NCBI GenBank assembly: GCA_037783415.1
Contig: JAZGTN010000055.1
Location: 1,792,001 to 1,856,000, forward strand
DNA: 64,000 bases
From: Leptasterias polaris
Taxonomy: Eukaryota > Echinodermata > Asteroidea > Forcipulatida > Asteriidae
Direction of reading: 5' to 3'
Shown: piece by piece, positions 33,733 to 45,321 of the stretch
Layout: the number at the start of each line of letters is the position of its first letter
Numbering within the stretch: position 1 is the first letter of the stretch
Notes under the pieces: model-generated
What the model was told of the DNA's origin: nothing
The model's database searches: none
Seen by the model: only the letters and a program-made list of their open reading frames with translations
Translations under genes and position numbers: made by a program

Positions 33733-34397
33733 TCAAAGGTACACGTGATCACCAGTCCCTATGACGTCAGTATCAGCCGTTTCGACGGCTGTTGATTCGA
33801 TGACGACATCATTGAGTTCGTCGTCGTCGTCGTTATCGTCATTTATGAGTGGCTCGTCTTGCGGGGTGTCAATGACAACCGAGTCATTGATGACGACGTC
33901 ACGTGCGTCATCAGTAAGAGGCAGAATCGATACCGACACTGCTTCGGTGTTTTCAGTCGGGTTCGTCGTCTGTTCGGTTTCGATATTCGTGACACTTGTA
34001 GCCTGCTGCTGCGTGAGGGAGGGAATGTCGACACCGGAGCCACAGGCCTCTTCGTATGTGGGCGGTGGAGGGCGATCTGCAAACTGAGCATATGGTGGCG
34101 TCTTCGGTCCGTGGTAGTGTACAATCGACGTGGAGGACAGAACACTACTGGATGGCTCATTTGGCTCGTCGACGGCCCGTCGACACGTCAGACGTCTTGC
34201 ACTCTCGCAGTTTCTCGTGTGTCTGATGTTAGGGAACGGCGTCATGGGTGAGTTGGGGTTGTAGGGGCTCCGTGCTGGTAGGATCCCCGGACACTGGTCG
34301 TCGCATTTCTGTACACATCTGTAGAGCCAAGAGCAGCAAGCAATTAAGAACAGGACGAAAAAGATGGCGAGAATCCACGGGATAAATTCGGATAAAT
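33733..34397 (-). CDS. PPxY membrane protein gene 2, last exon (TM + tail)
   Basis: The exon starts in phase 1 after TCTTTTTTCAG (AG at 34399-34398) and ends at TGA (33735-33733). It encodes LSEFIPWILAIFFVLFLIA (transmembrane), then CCSWLYRC (Cys-Cys at the membrane edge, as in genes 1 and 3), then a ~185-residue cytoplasmic tail. The tail has GPKTPPYAQF, PPPPTYEEACGSG (PPxY followed by acidic residues), a Thr/Glu-rich region, and an acidic NDDNDDDDELND near the C terminus. It is longer than the other two tails. No enzyme domain is visible; a membrane adaptor for WW-domain proteins is the likeliest role, by inference. Confidence 0.72.
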
Positions 34398-37300
34398 CTG
34401 AAAAAAGAGACAGACCAAAAGATTGATTGTTGTGAATAATTAACTCAAGTGGCCATCGCTCATTCAATTAGTTAGTCAACTAAAGATTGTACACCTCACC
34501 TAAGGTATGGACACTGTGGTCTGCCAAATGCATGATTGCACAAATCTCACAAAGTTTTTGTGACACGAGTTAAACTAGAGGTCCCTCTGCGATTCAATAA
34601 ATCATGTTGCATGTTAAGCTTTAAAGTATACTTTGTAAAATGCTATCACGTGCGACAGGAACATTTACTTGTGTGTTTTCCAAACCTCGGCTTTGGCTCC
34701 GGCTGCAGCTCGGGGCGTAGTTTACTGCCGGAAACACCGTGTAAAATTTACACTACTCCAAGCCGGAGCCGGAGCCTGAGTCCAAGCCGAGGTTTCGAAA
34801 AGGCCCTTTTGAGTATTCGCATTAACCTCACTACTATAGAACCATGGATGTGGTTATCGTATCCCCCAATGACGTCACAAACGTCAATCGAGACTTGGAT
34901 GTGTCATTGGCGTTATTCCGGTGCATCGTGACTGTCTCGGGTCACTGCCAATTATATAGGATCTCTGAATCTGCTGAGGCTACATGCCAGGGTCACGTTT
35001 CATAGAGATGCACGCTTATTAGCATGAAAAGTAGCTAAGCACAACATTAGGCTTAGCAAAATAGGACAACCTGCCAAAACACAATTTCACATGTACTATT
35101 TGTGACTGGTATCCTGCTCATTTTTGGTTAGCAGGAAACTGTTAAGCAATATTTTCTACTTAGGCAGCTCTATGATGAAGTTGGGCCCAGGAGGCACTCT
35201 CTGCGTGACGTTAAACTTAAACAAATTCACGATGCCCATTTACGGATTTCTAATTCGTCAATGAAACTCGCCATAATGATCACTTTATAAATGCTGCTGC
35301 GGACGTGGTAATTGTATGTAGTTGATTTTATGCAAGTTCACCCTAAACAAGGCTAGAAACCACCCTCGGTAAGGGGCTACAAGAAGAAAATATTGTAGAT
35401 GAAAACAACTTTAGGGGAGCTATTAATATTCCTCGTAAGAAGTATAGATTGCAAAATGGAGGGACACATGCACCAGGCCATTGGTGCCAACGGGATGCAG
35501 TACGTCAATAAAGCTGTTGGAATGGCTCTTTGTTCTACATCTCAGCAAAGCATTATGGGTGAGAATAATCAGCAATGCTCAGTTTCGCGCTCAAACCACA
35601 CAATACGTAAACGTATTTGTTTTTAGTGCAAAGTCTAGACCAATGTGCCATAACCAAAAATTAGAATTAAATATAGGCCGTTTACGAAACGGAGGCTCAG
35701 GCTCAGGCTTAGGCTTAGGCTTCAGAAACGTCGGCCATATTGAAGCCTTTGCGAATCCACCCCTTACCGAGGCTTCGTCAGGCTTCGTCAGGCTCCGCTT
35801 TGGGCCGAATTCCGAAGCCTGAAACACAAAGCCCAATCATAGAGAAAAGTCCCCGTGGTCCTTTCTAATTCTCTAGGCAGTGTCCGAATTGATGGCTCCG
35901 TGGTCCTTTCTCTTTGGTCTTATGTCTCCAATGTAGTAGTTACAGCCAGCGGCCAAACCGCAGCCGAAGTCGCTTAATTCGGACACGGCCGTACATTTTC
36001 CGTATTGAAAACATAATTTGGTATACAGCGAGGACACCTGCACTTGAAGATGTTTTTCTTTTTCCAAAGCTATAATGCTATTGCAGATTTGACCTTTGAC
36101 ACACACATGCGGTCATTTTCCAAAGTAACTGCCAATCGCTTTTTATCTCCTTATTTTGTGTAGACCTATACATTATATAATTTTAAAGAGATAATTCCCT
36201 GATCCATACAAGCAGATCATTTCCAATTATGACAGTGATGTGTCCCGGGTCAAAATTACCGCCAATTTACAAAATGGCCGCCATTTTGTCATTATCTCCA
36301 ACACTACTATGGTTGTATGGCTCTATTTAGGGCTACATAAATGTAAACGTGGATGACAAGTTCTGATTTCAAACACAGGAAATGACAAATAACGGGATAT
36401 TATCAGAGATTTTGTCTGGTTCATAATATCAATGAATGTAGACTCTCGTTTAAGCAAAGGTATATTTTTAGATATGGAATTGCTAGTCTTGGTTCGAGAT
36501 GTTTCTATACATATTTCACATTAATACAAACATTTCGAAGTTTTATTGACCAAACAAATAATTATGTGTCTTTCAAAGTACGTTTTTTTCAAACACGATT
36601 TTTGTATTTATTAATTTTTTTCCTTGTGGGGGGGGGGGGGGGGGGTTTCTGTTAAAGCCTCATTGTACGATGTTGCATAATCGCATGGACCCCACAATGG
36701 TTATTGTGCCGGATGTCAACTGTGAACCGCACCGTGTAAAGAGCACTATTATAGACAAAGCTAATATCTAACCGAATTTGTACGCCTCATTTGAGTTTTG
36801 CGTTCGCACTCAAATTCCAGAGTTTGTGTTTAATTTTTACTCAGAATAGTTCACAATACTGTCCAACGAACAATAGCAATAATATAGAGTTTAAAGAATG
36901 AGTCACTATTGAGTAGACTCCACCCATCCCTGTGGTAAAACCGGGGTCTGACCTGGGGGTGATGGTTGCATTCTGAAGTTTGGTGCCTTTGTCGACAGCC
37001 GGGTCGTGAAAATCAAGGAGGCAGTCCCTGTCGGGGGGGGGGGGGGGGGCGTTTTATACCACGCACACTACAATTCTTATCATAGAGAAGACATGTTTTG
37101 CATACAGTTTCATCTTAACTAATTAAACACAACGAAATGTTACCCCCCCCCCCCCCCCCCAAATTTCCTTTTTTGTAAACATCGACTGTTCTTACTAATG
37201 TGTACATACTTACTATGCCAGGGCATGCTGTCAAAGTGTCGGCTCGATGGTCAGCTGGAAGTGTCAAGGTGATTGCAGCAGTTACTTAGGCGTCAAATTG

Positions 37301-38699
37301 GGCTATTCCTGTCTCAAAGCATATCCGATAAAAGTCATCAAATTAGAACGACACTCACACAACACAAATGCAGTTTTATTTTTGTAAAATACAGTCTGGT
37401 TTATCGTGCGTTACTACCATCCCTGCTGACCCTTCTTATTCTGATTCAGTTTTTCAACACTTGGCAACCAAGCCACAGCCGCAGTTATAGCCGTTAATTC
37501 AGACAGAGACTTACAGGTGTTTTTCTCGAAAACATTACCGCCTAAATTAATGATGATTTATTGGTTTGTTGTTTTTTGTCTGCAGGATGTCAATGGATAG
37601 TTTTAAAGAGAGGCTTCAAGATCAAATTAAATTTGTAAACCACTTACTTCTAATAGATAGAGTCTTTTAAGAAAATAGGGGGAAACTTAGAAGTCTCTAA
37701 ATGTCAATTTAAAACGGTGTTAAATTATACAGTCTTTGATACCATTCAAGTACAATTTTCGCCATCATCCAAAAATGTTCGATGACGTCACATTTCAAAT
37801 ATACAAGGTCTGTACGTTTTTGTACGTAGAATTGATTGTTTAGTTCATTCCTGAATTGTGTATGATTATTAATCAAAACAGCATTTGATTTGACATTTTG
37901 ACTGACAACAAAAAACCTCTTTGTAATGTACAGACCCTTTTGTTTTTGATGTTCGATGATTCACTTTTCAAATCTCGCTAGGAAAGAGTATCAGATAACA
38001 TGACATTTTACACCTTTTTAACTTGTAATTTTCCCCCACTTTCATAAGAACTCTATTTATTGGAAAATTAGTGCATCATAAAACTGAATTTCACATTGAA
38101 GCCCCTCTTTAACAAACACCCCTTTAGCAGAAATGAACCTTCCCTCTGTACATTGGGGATCAGCTAGCAGATTCTAATTTGGAACTTCCGATGACTTATT
38201 CTGGGTAGTGACAGTAAATCGACAAAACGTCTCCATCATTCAAGATTCAGTTCATTGCTATAATTGGGTATTGTACATGTATATAATCTCCTCATTGTAT
38301 TCTCCATTGGATTGTATGATGACATGTCAATGCTAAATCTATAACTGTTTTATACCGATGATGAAGTTGTGGCTGCAGTTGGAATATAATTAGATAGTGA
38401 CATCACTTTGATTACGGGCGGACGTGAGCAACTTCAAATTAAAAAAATTTGGAATTATTTACAGAAAATACTAATGCAACAACCCTCAAACAGATTCTGA
38501 AAATTTCATTATAACAAAGAAATCCATGATTGGATTGGAATTATTTTCTTATCAGCTTCGAAGCTGTCAGTTTGGCACAGAGGGCGCTCTTTCCGGAAAC
38601 AATGATGTAATAATTGTTTGTCCACTACGTCGTGTTTAATTTTCAATTTGAAGAAGAATAAGACTTTTAAATTGTGAATTATCATGCATTTAAACTTAC
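34398..38699. other. Putative intron of gene 2: repeats and poly(G/C) runs
   Basis: Contents: an inverted repeat around CCTCGGCTTTGGCTCCGG and CCAAGCCGAGG (about 34680-34800), an R2 copy (about 34990-35195), and a related GGCTCAGGCTTAGGC-rich stretch (35690-35820). There are G or C runs near 36629, 37034 and 37142. No further exon could be supported. Confidence 0.4.
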
Positions 38700-38792
38700 C
38701 TGTGATCACTAAATCAAAGGTAGTGTCATGTGGTTGTGTTATAATTAGTCCAAGATTCTTAAGTCGGCTGGTTCTACCATCTGTTCCTTGCT
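38700..38792 (-). CDS. PPxY membrane protein gene 2, candidate 1-1 exon
   Basis: A 93-nt stretch ends in a strong donor (ATCACAG|GTAAGT) in phase 1, and could begin in phase 1 after AACCATAG. It encodes QGTDGRTSRLKNLGLIITQP and HDTTFDLVIT. Its closing G joins AT of the TM exon to make Asp, keeping the frame. The position and phases match the mini-exons of genes 1 and 3, but the acceptor is weak. An alternative is a longer exon, since the frame stays open upstream to about 38910. No signal-peptide exon was recognised for this gene. Confidence 0.38.
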
Positions 38793-41692
38793 CTATGGTT
38801 CTACCAAGAAGTTTGAGGAGAACGGATGACAAAAACGCCGAAGGAACGGACAATTTTGAACCAGGTCGACCGTTGGCACAGCGGACGCACAACCTCAAAA
38901 CACAGACTTACTTCACCGTCTCGTTCTTACGAAGACGTTTACGTCAAATAACATCGTCGTGACTCGGTTATTTAGAAACCTGACTTAATTGCCAGGAAGT
39001 TCCGATGGATTGATTTTACACCACAAAACGCAAGTCGAGAAGTTGCTGTATTCATGAAGAAAACTATACTCTATGATAATTTTGCAATATATATGCAATA
39101 TTGCTGCATTTGAAAGTTTTACTTTATGGTAGCTTGGCGTTCAAACTGTAATAATGTTACGTACAATACTTGGATATCCATTGCTAGTTTCAATGCGACA
39201 GCCTAGATTGTTCCACCAGGCTAGTTTGGCATCATACAGTCGTGACCGCACACCCGTCGATTAGTCACGATAGCTTGGGTGAGTACTTCTGCAAGGCCTG
39301 TCTTTAATTCACGTCAATGCCGTGTCTGAGAGAGAGGCCAAGCTAGGCAGCAACCCACTTATTTTATGAAAGGGGAAGGGTACGAGGCTTGGGGGAAATA
39401 TCCAAAGCACCTCAATGTATACGTTCTTCCGGCTTTGATCATTTCTGATTCAGAATATTCTGAGCAGGTAGTAGACTTGCTTCAAGTCCTTTGTTAAACC
39501 TGACTTACCTTCTGAGGTAGCTGACCAGTCGTATAACGCTGCTAAAAGCAGCACATGTGTTGTTTAACAGTTTTCTGCTTAGCAAAAAGGAGCAGGATAC
39601 CAGTCACAGACGGTGGCGTGATACCTTGGCTGGTATACATTATTCTGGTAAGCATAATTTTGTTGTGCTCAGCAATGTTTGTGCTTGCAGTTTATTGTGA
39701 CTATAGTCGTTTCGTTTCAAGAAACACTCACGACTTATACAATTATCTGTTCTTTGTGCTAATTTTTTTATTATTTGTCCACATGTTGCAATGGTGCTGA
39801 CTTATTTTATCACAATTACCCTGAATCCATAAAACCTTTCTTAAAAAGAGTTTAAACCATAATTAACACTGTTTAGAAGTTATGTTCTTATTTACTCAAT
39901 TGCTTACGAAAATACCACATTGCTCCTATATCAACAGCTCTTTAATATTAATGCGTATATTTTGTGTTCTTTTTCACACAGTGACAAACCTTTGGTTACC
40001 AAATGCAGGCCGTCATGACAGTTAAAAATCATTTATAATTGATAAAAAACACCCAAGCCTTCACAATACTTTCATACAAGAAACAGTTACTTTTAAGTTT
40101 AAAATTTCAGAGTACCCATTTACTGCTTTTCAGTGTTATTTTGGTCATCTTGCAGAATAGCCTACATTGCCTCAGAATAGCACACACATTGGGAGAACCG
40201 ATTATGGGGCTAAATGAAAGGGTAACACTATCACCATGTACACTGACTTGCAGTGTACCTCTTTTGTGCCGGAGGGGCCTGCCGACTGGATAATAAGGCA
40301 ACTGGGCACACACCCTTCCGAAACCTAACAACAACTGTCATATACGTTTTTATCAAACTTTACACCCCCTGTTAAGACAAAGAACAGCCGGGGGCTTAGT
40401 CAATGAAATTATATTTAGACAACGTTTTCCTTTTCTTTTTTGCGTCGAAGAAATCAAAAACTCTACAGACAAATGTGACTGCCGATCTTAATTTGTCATT
40501 CTAAATGTGGACAATAGTATAACTATAATATAGTTCCCCCCCCCCCCCCCCAACAAACATCATCAGCTACCATTGTGTAGGCTATACAAGGAAGTCTTTA
40601 ATTTTGTTTTCAGGGCTCGATAAACTACTCTGATAGCAAGGCAGCAAAGTTTTTACAAAAGCGCAGCATTTACAATCAAAGAACTTGAATTTACAGAACA
40701 ATTAAATGTTAGTTTCAATAAGAAATACACATCGATACAATGACAAATGTTTAGGGAAAAGTGCTAGTAGAACTATACTCAAAGGAATGTTTCAGCTGTA
40801 CAGAACACCAGTCTGAAACTTATTCGCACGCAAACCCTCTTTCCTCCTCTGATGTTCTTGTTATATTTTTTTTAAATAAATATAATACAAAAACCGGCGC
40901 ATTACAGTACTGCTAATGTTTTATCAGGGAGATTTTGTACAAAAATCAGTGAGATATTTAGAGTTACATTCAACATAATGGGAAAAAAATTCCCATAATC
41001 CGGGAGATTTTCAATTTTTTTCCATCAGAACATGGAAAGCGGGATCTATTTTCATGGAACTTTCTGCAGGCTGACCCGGAAAATTGTTTTAAAATGGGAT
41101 TTTAACTCAGATCCTGCATCAGTTTAACCCAATTCTGGTTTATTTTGACACAGATTCCGGGCCATAATGACCCAGAAAAGGATCGGGCTCCACGGAACCC
41201 GGATCCCAATAAATTCTGACCCAGAAGTTGTTAGAGTGTCAAAGTGAGTTCTCTTAGGGTAGGCCTGCCGAAGACTATAGCCAAGCATGCTACGTCACTA
41301 AACACAAATACAGTTACTCTTTAAAAATAACAATAATAATAATAAAAACATGATGTCGATTTGCGAGGCTTTGTTTTGCAACATTTGTTAAACACATCGA
41401 ATAGTTCGCCACGGTTCTTTTTGCAACATACGGAGTCCCACAAGTGCCGTTTCAGTTATCGAGATAACGAGATCGGACCACCAGAGAAGAGGAGCTCCAT
41501 GGAGATATTGCTTGGCCCTTTAAGTTTGCGTTTCATACAACAATTACGAGCAATGTGCTTGAAACAATCAGACAATCATATGGCACTTGTACATTGTTGA
41601 AAAAACAATCCAATTTCAGTTCAAACCAGCCCCGCAGACTCGCTTTGAAATCAACATATTTCTTTGCGTTAGACGGGTCTCTTTAGTTTCAG
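38793..41692. other. Between genes 2 and 3: no further gene supported
   Basis: An R2 copy lies at about 39539-39685. A minus-strand frame reading HVLLLAALYDWSATSE ends in a good phase 1 donor at 39506 but has no Met and partly lies inside the R2 copy, so it is not called. A C-run is at about 40536-40552. Confidence 0.4.
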
Positions 41693-42150
41693 TTAAATCA
41701 CACCAAAGTCTTTCCTTTTAAAGTTAACATCATCCTCCCATTTGTCAGGTAGCTGAGCATCAATAGCGCCATCATCGACCATCTCCTTGTGAAACCCTAT
41801 GACGTTACCGTATGAGGGCGGTGCAGATGACGAAGAAGGCGGGTACGTGCCGTCACAGGAGGGAGGGTACGACGAATTGGCCACGGGCGTCGTGTACATT
41901 GCGTCCACTGGGTGGTGGTTAAACACCCCGCCTTCCTGAGGTGCGTACCCCGTCTGTGGCGTTGAGTAGTGGTTCGGGAAATGGTTGACTGTTTTGTGGT
42001 CGCGTAGCTGAATCTGGTCCCGAGTGGTGTTAATACCAGGGGTGTCGGATTCAGGCTCCCGGTTGCTACATTGACGCACGCAGCAGTACAGAAGAGCGAA
42101 AAGCAATACTATACCGAGAATAATCAAAACGATGTGCCACCAAAATAAAC
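41693..42150 (-). CDS. PPxY membrane protein gene 3, last exon (TM + tail)
   Basis: The exon starts in phase 1 after ATCTCTTTAG (AG at 42152-42151) and ends at TAA (41695-41693). It encodes LFWWHIVLIILGIVLLFALL (transmembrane), then YCCVRQC (Cys-Cys at the membrane edge). The ~125-residue tail is rich in Tyr, Pro and Ser: QTGYAPQEG, YTTPVANSSYPPS, and APPSYGNVIGF, a PPxY motif. The C terminus is basic/acidic mixed and ends in KDFGVI. With exons 1 and 2 it forms a complete protein of about 205 residues. Family not recognised. Confidence 0.74.
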
Positions 42151-42185
42151 CTAAAGAGATCAGAAAATGGAAACAAAGTCATTAA

Positions 42186-42580
42186 AGGGAAGGTACACGT
42201 TTGTTAATCACTCTGAAAATTAGTGGCAATACAAAACTTAGTGTTAAGAAGTAAACAGCAGCTTTCATAGTAAAAACCATTTTGAGAAATATTTCCCTTC
42301 GAAGTAATGTGGTAATGTAAAAAGATAAAAGTTTTTATGCCCCAAAATTTGAATCTGAGAAACGTTACTGTCAGATCAATTCTCAGATTGTGTATTCCTA
42401 TTAAGGATTATTCTTCCTACGTGGACATATTCACTCCGGTTTTTCGGCGATTATCTCAAAAACGCGACCACCTTTTGAAATAAAATGTTCACAGGTTAGT
42501 TTCATTGTAGTTTTTTTAAATTATCTACATTTAGGCTATATAGGATTAAAACAATCGAATGGTTCCAAAAACCAATGGTA
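42186..42580. mobile_element. MITE in intron 2 of gene 3
   Basis: A ~390-bp non-coding repeat starting AAAGGGAAGGTACACGTTTG and ending AATGGTTCCAAAAACCAATG. It matches, inverted, the flanks of the nested element at 22128-22670. Confidence 0.55.
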
Positions 42581-42816
42581 TTAAATTATACTACTCCTGC
42601 AGCTGTTGCCGACAGAAACTAATCAACTACAGTTGCACTAATCAATAATCTATAATTTACATTGTCTTGAAGTTAGTTTCTCCTCAGATAAGGTAAATGT
42701 GTCCTGTTCATTTGCGTTGAAATGAGAATGGACCATTAAAAAATATATATATGTGTTGATAAACAAATTAACTAGTAATTTTGTGTGGTCAGCTACATCT
42801 ATGATGCCGACAGTCT

Positions 42817-43073
42817 TATAGACCATGTGACCTATGACATCACATGTTTACAAAAGAGCCACAGAGCCTGGACTTCCTGCAGGCACAGTTTGTGCGCAGC
42901 TCAATGGAAGAATACAATAAATCTTATGTTTTATGGAGATTGCACTGTCTGATATTTCTCAACCTTTGATATGAAGAAAGGGGGGACATCTCAAAACCTG
43001 TACAGCTTTTTCCCCATATAACCAGTGATCTTGCCAGTCTTTATTTCTGTAAACAAAGGTAACATGGTCTATA
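42817..43073. mobile_element. TATAGACCATGT MITE, complete copy
   Basis: 257 bp with perfect 12-bp ends TATAGACCATGT and ACATGGTCTATA. Copies or parts lie at 8249-8545 and, inverted, at about 57690-57868. Non-coding. It lies in intron 2 of gene 3. Confidence 0.8.
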
Positions 43074-43599
43074 ACACAACTGGTTTCTTTTCGACTAAAT
43101 TTAAAATCCTTTCGTTTTATCATAAAGGGATAATGACAATGACGAATATGCCTTAAATAATAATAAATTTATAATAATAATAGTGCCCATTTGTAATGCG
43201 CTGTGTCTGAAAAGAGACAGGAGAAGGGTAGAAGTTGGCCTGAAATGAGTCACAAAAGATGACAGCTTCTTTATCACACAAATACGTTTTCACATGAGTT
43301 TTGAAGCTGGTATGATGTAGTGACTTGTTGGAGATTGGGAGGGAGTGCATAGTGATGGACCAGAGTATACACACTTTATCGTATTCCTATTGCTTACTTA
43401 GTCTCCCATCTCCATTTACTGTGATCAATAATTGTGCCTGTCGTTGCCACCCCGTACAAGCCTCGAGTGGAAACCGAAGCCCCTCGGCATAGGGCGGACA
43501 GCTCAACAAACCTATATCGAACAAGTTGAATTGCTCATTGACGATAATACTATAGGCCTATGGACCCATTGCTCAACGCGCAGTACACATACACGCGCG

Positions 43600-43752
43600 T
43601 CTCCTGTCCGCCATTTTGGGAGTCCAAACGTGCACAAAGGGAACGGACTCTCCAAAAAGGCAGAAATGGTAGACGCGCATTGTTCGGAGGTGCGTATGCA
43701 CATGTACCATTCCTTTTGTGCACATTTTGACTCCCAAAATGGGGGACATTTT
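43600..43752. repeat. Inverted repeat
   Basis: CCATTTTGGGAGTCCAAACG followed by TGCACAAAGG is mirrored by CCTTTTGTGCACATTTTGAC and TCCCAAAATGG (43608-43742). Probably a small MITE. Short frames on both strands come from the mirrored arms. Confidence 0.6.
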
Positions 43753-43928
43753 TTCGAGTAACTCTTACAGTGGTTGCAATACTCTTAACTATTTCCTTTT
43801 TGTTGATTCTCCCATCTTCACACACGATCAAAAAACAACTTATTGACATTTTTGACGAGAAATATAATGCACGTTGGTGGTTTCATACACCCTTCCAACA
43901 CCCCCCGGCCACACCCCCTTTGTCTTAC

Positions 43929-44027
43929 CTCTTCTTGATGAGTACCCGTTATTACTGTAAGAGGTGGTGCGTCTTGTTGGACTCCGTCTTGTTGCGCTAT
44001 GTCTTGACCGGGTTAGCTTCTGAGTTC
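43929..44027 (-). CDS. PPxY membrane protein gene 3, basic mini-exon
   Basis: A 99-nt, phase 1-1 exon between CTCTTCATCAG (acceptor) and AAGAAGAG|GTAAGAC (donor). It encodes TQKLTRSRHSATRRSPTRRT and TSYSNNGYSSRR, a strongly basic, Ser/Thr-rich extracellular stalk without cysteine. The phases fit exactly between exon 1 (45252-45321) and the TM exon. The dibasic sites (SRR, TRR) could be proprotein convertase targets, by inference only. Confidence 0.68.
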
Positions 44028-44589
44028 CTGATGAAGAGAACATGTGGATTTGGGTTTTCAATAAAATATGCGTCGATTGTGTCGTCAGGCCCCGTCTAAT
44101 TGTACGGTTTTGCTTTCTTCATCGTTTTCTCTCCAAACGTTTTCTTCACACATCTTTGTGTGATTGCAGTGCTTGCCTCCCTTTTGGTTTCGTTTCTTGT
44201 TCAAGAAAAATTACAACCATAAAACATACCATGGCCAATAGTCGAATATAATAATGATTGATATCGATACATTATAATGACGGAATAAATTCTCCCCGAA
44301 TTATTCATATGAAGTGAGATCGCAAATCTTCACACTTAGAATTGATATTGCGTAGTTCATAGACAACAGTTCTCTGACTGGCATGCTGAACCCAATGACG
44401 TATGTGTCTGCTGTGCACGCCCTCTGTGACAGCTGCGGACACGAAGCATCAATGCCATTTTAGGCAAAAATTGTGCCAATTTGCCGTACAGCTTAAGTTT
44501 ATGTAAAAACCCAAATGACATACACATCCACACGCAGCAGTCTCCTTGTTTTATTAATCCATGGTGTAAAGGATTGGACTAAGAACTGA

Positions 44590-44850
44590 GGTTAGTGTCA
44601 GAGTTGAGATTGGGGGAGGGGTTGAGGTTGCAAGGCTGGGACTTGGGTTGGGGATAGGGCTAGGGTGGTAAGGATTAGGGGTAGAGTTATGTTATGTTAT
44701 GGGTCAGGGTTATGAGTGTGTTGTTGTTGTTGTTTGTTTGTTGTTGCTGTTGTTGTGGGGTTTTTTTTTTGGGGGGGGGGGGGGGTTGGGGGGTCATAAC
44801 TAGGGTTGGCTTGGGGTTTGAGTGTGGGTTAGTTTCGTAATGGGCATTGT
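44590..44850. repeat. G/T-rich tract with GGGTTAGGG-like words and a G-run
   Basis: One strand is rich in GGGTTG, GGGATAGGGCTAGGG and TTAGGGG words, then (TTG)n and a G17-type run near 44769-44786. The words recall degenerate telomere-type repeats, but no regular period is present. It lies in intron 1 of gene 3. Confidence 0.55.
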
Positions 44851-45251
44851 TAGCACATTAATCATTTTCTTCCGGGCCTGACTCTACCTGGGTTGAAGTA
44901 TGACCCAGAATCTAAGTCAAATTTACAAAATTCGAGCCAAACTGACGTGGAATTCGAGTCAAAATTAAAATTTTGAATCTGCTTAACCCACGGAATCCGC
45001 ATCAAGCTAACTTGGGAGTTTTCAGAGTGTATAGAACAGTTGTGGAGGACGTATCCAAGTCGCACGATTTATTAGGTAAGGTTTGCGGTAGCACCATGTG
45101 TAAATCTCTTTTGAGTAGTGTTGGTTCTGAAAAGAACCGGTGGTTGACAACTCAACGTCACGATCAGTATGCTCTGATCGTCTTCAGGAGAAAGCTGAAA
45201 GCTTTTGGGGGTATTTAGGAAAATATTTAGATTGAAGATAATTATACTCAC

Positions 45252-45321
45252 TCGACTCCGTGAGGTGGAAAACCAAAATCAGGACGAAGAGTAGAATCAG
45301 GGCACGATTAGAGGGCGCCAT
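45252..45321 (-). CDS. PPxY membrane protein gene 3, signal-peptide exon
   Basis: It starts at ATG (45321-45319) and encodes MAPSNRALILLFVLILVFHL then TES: Arg, a long Leu/Ile/Val/Phe core, and a polar end suitable for signal peptidase. It ends GAGTCGA|GTGAGT in phase 1. With the mini-exon it gives an Arg codon at the junction. Together with exons 43929-44027 and 41693-42150 it yields a complete open frame. Confidence 0.7.

Noticed and set aside
33761..34251. Plus-strand Ser/Thr-rich and Arg-rich frames
   Set aside because: They are antisense shadows of the gene 2 tail exon, which has a splice site, TM helix and PPxY motif.
39506..39560. Possible signal-peptide exon of gene 2 (frame HVLLLAALYDWSATSE with a phase 1 donor)
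   Set aside because: There is no Met before an in-frame stop, and half of it lies in an R2 repeat.
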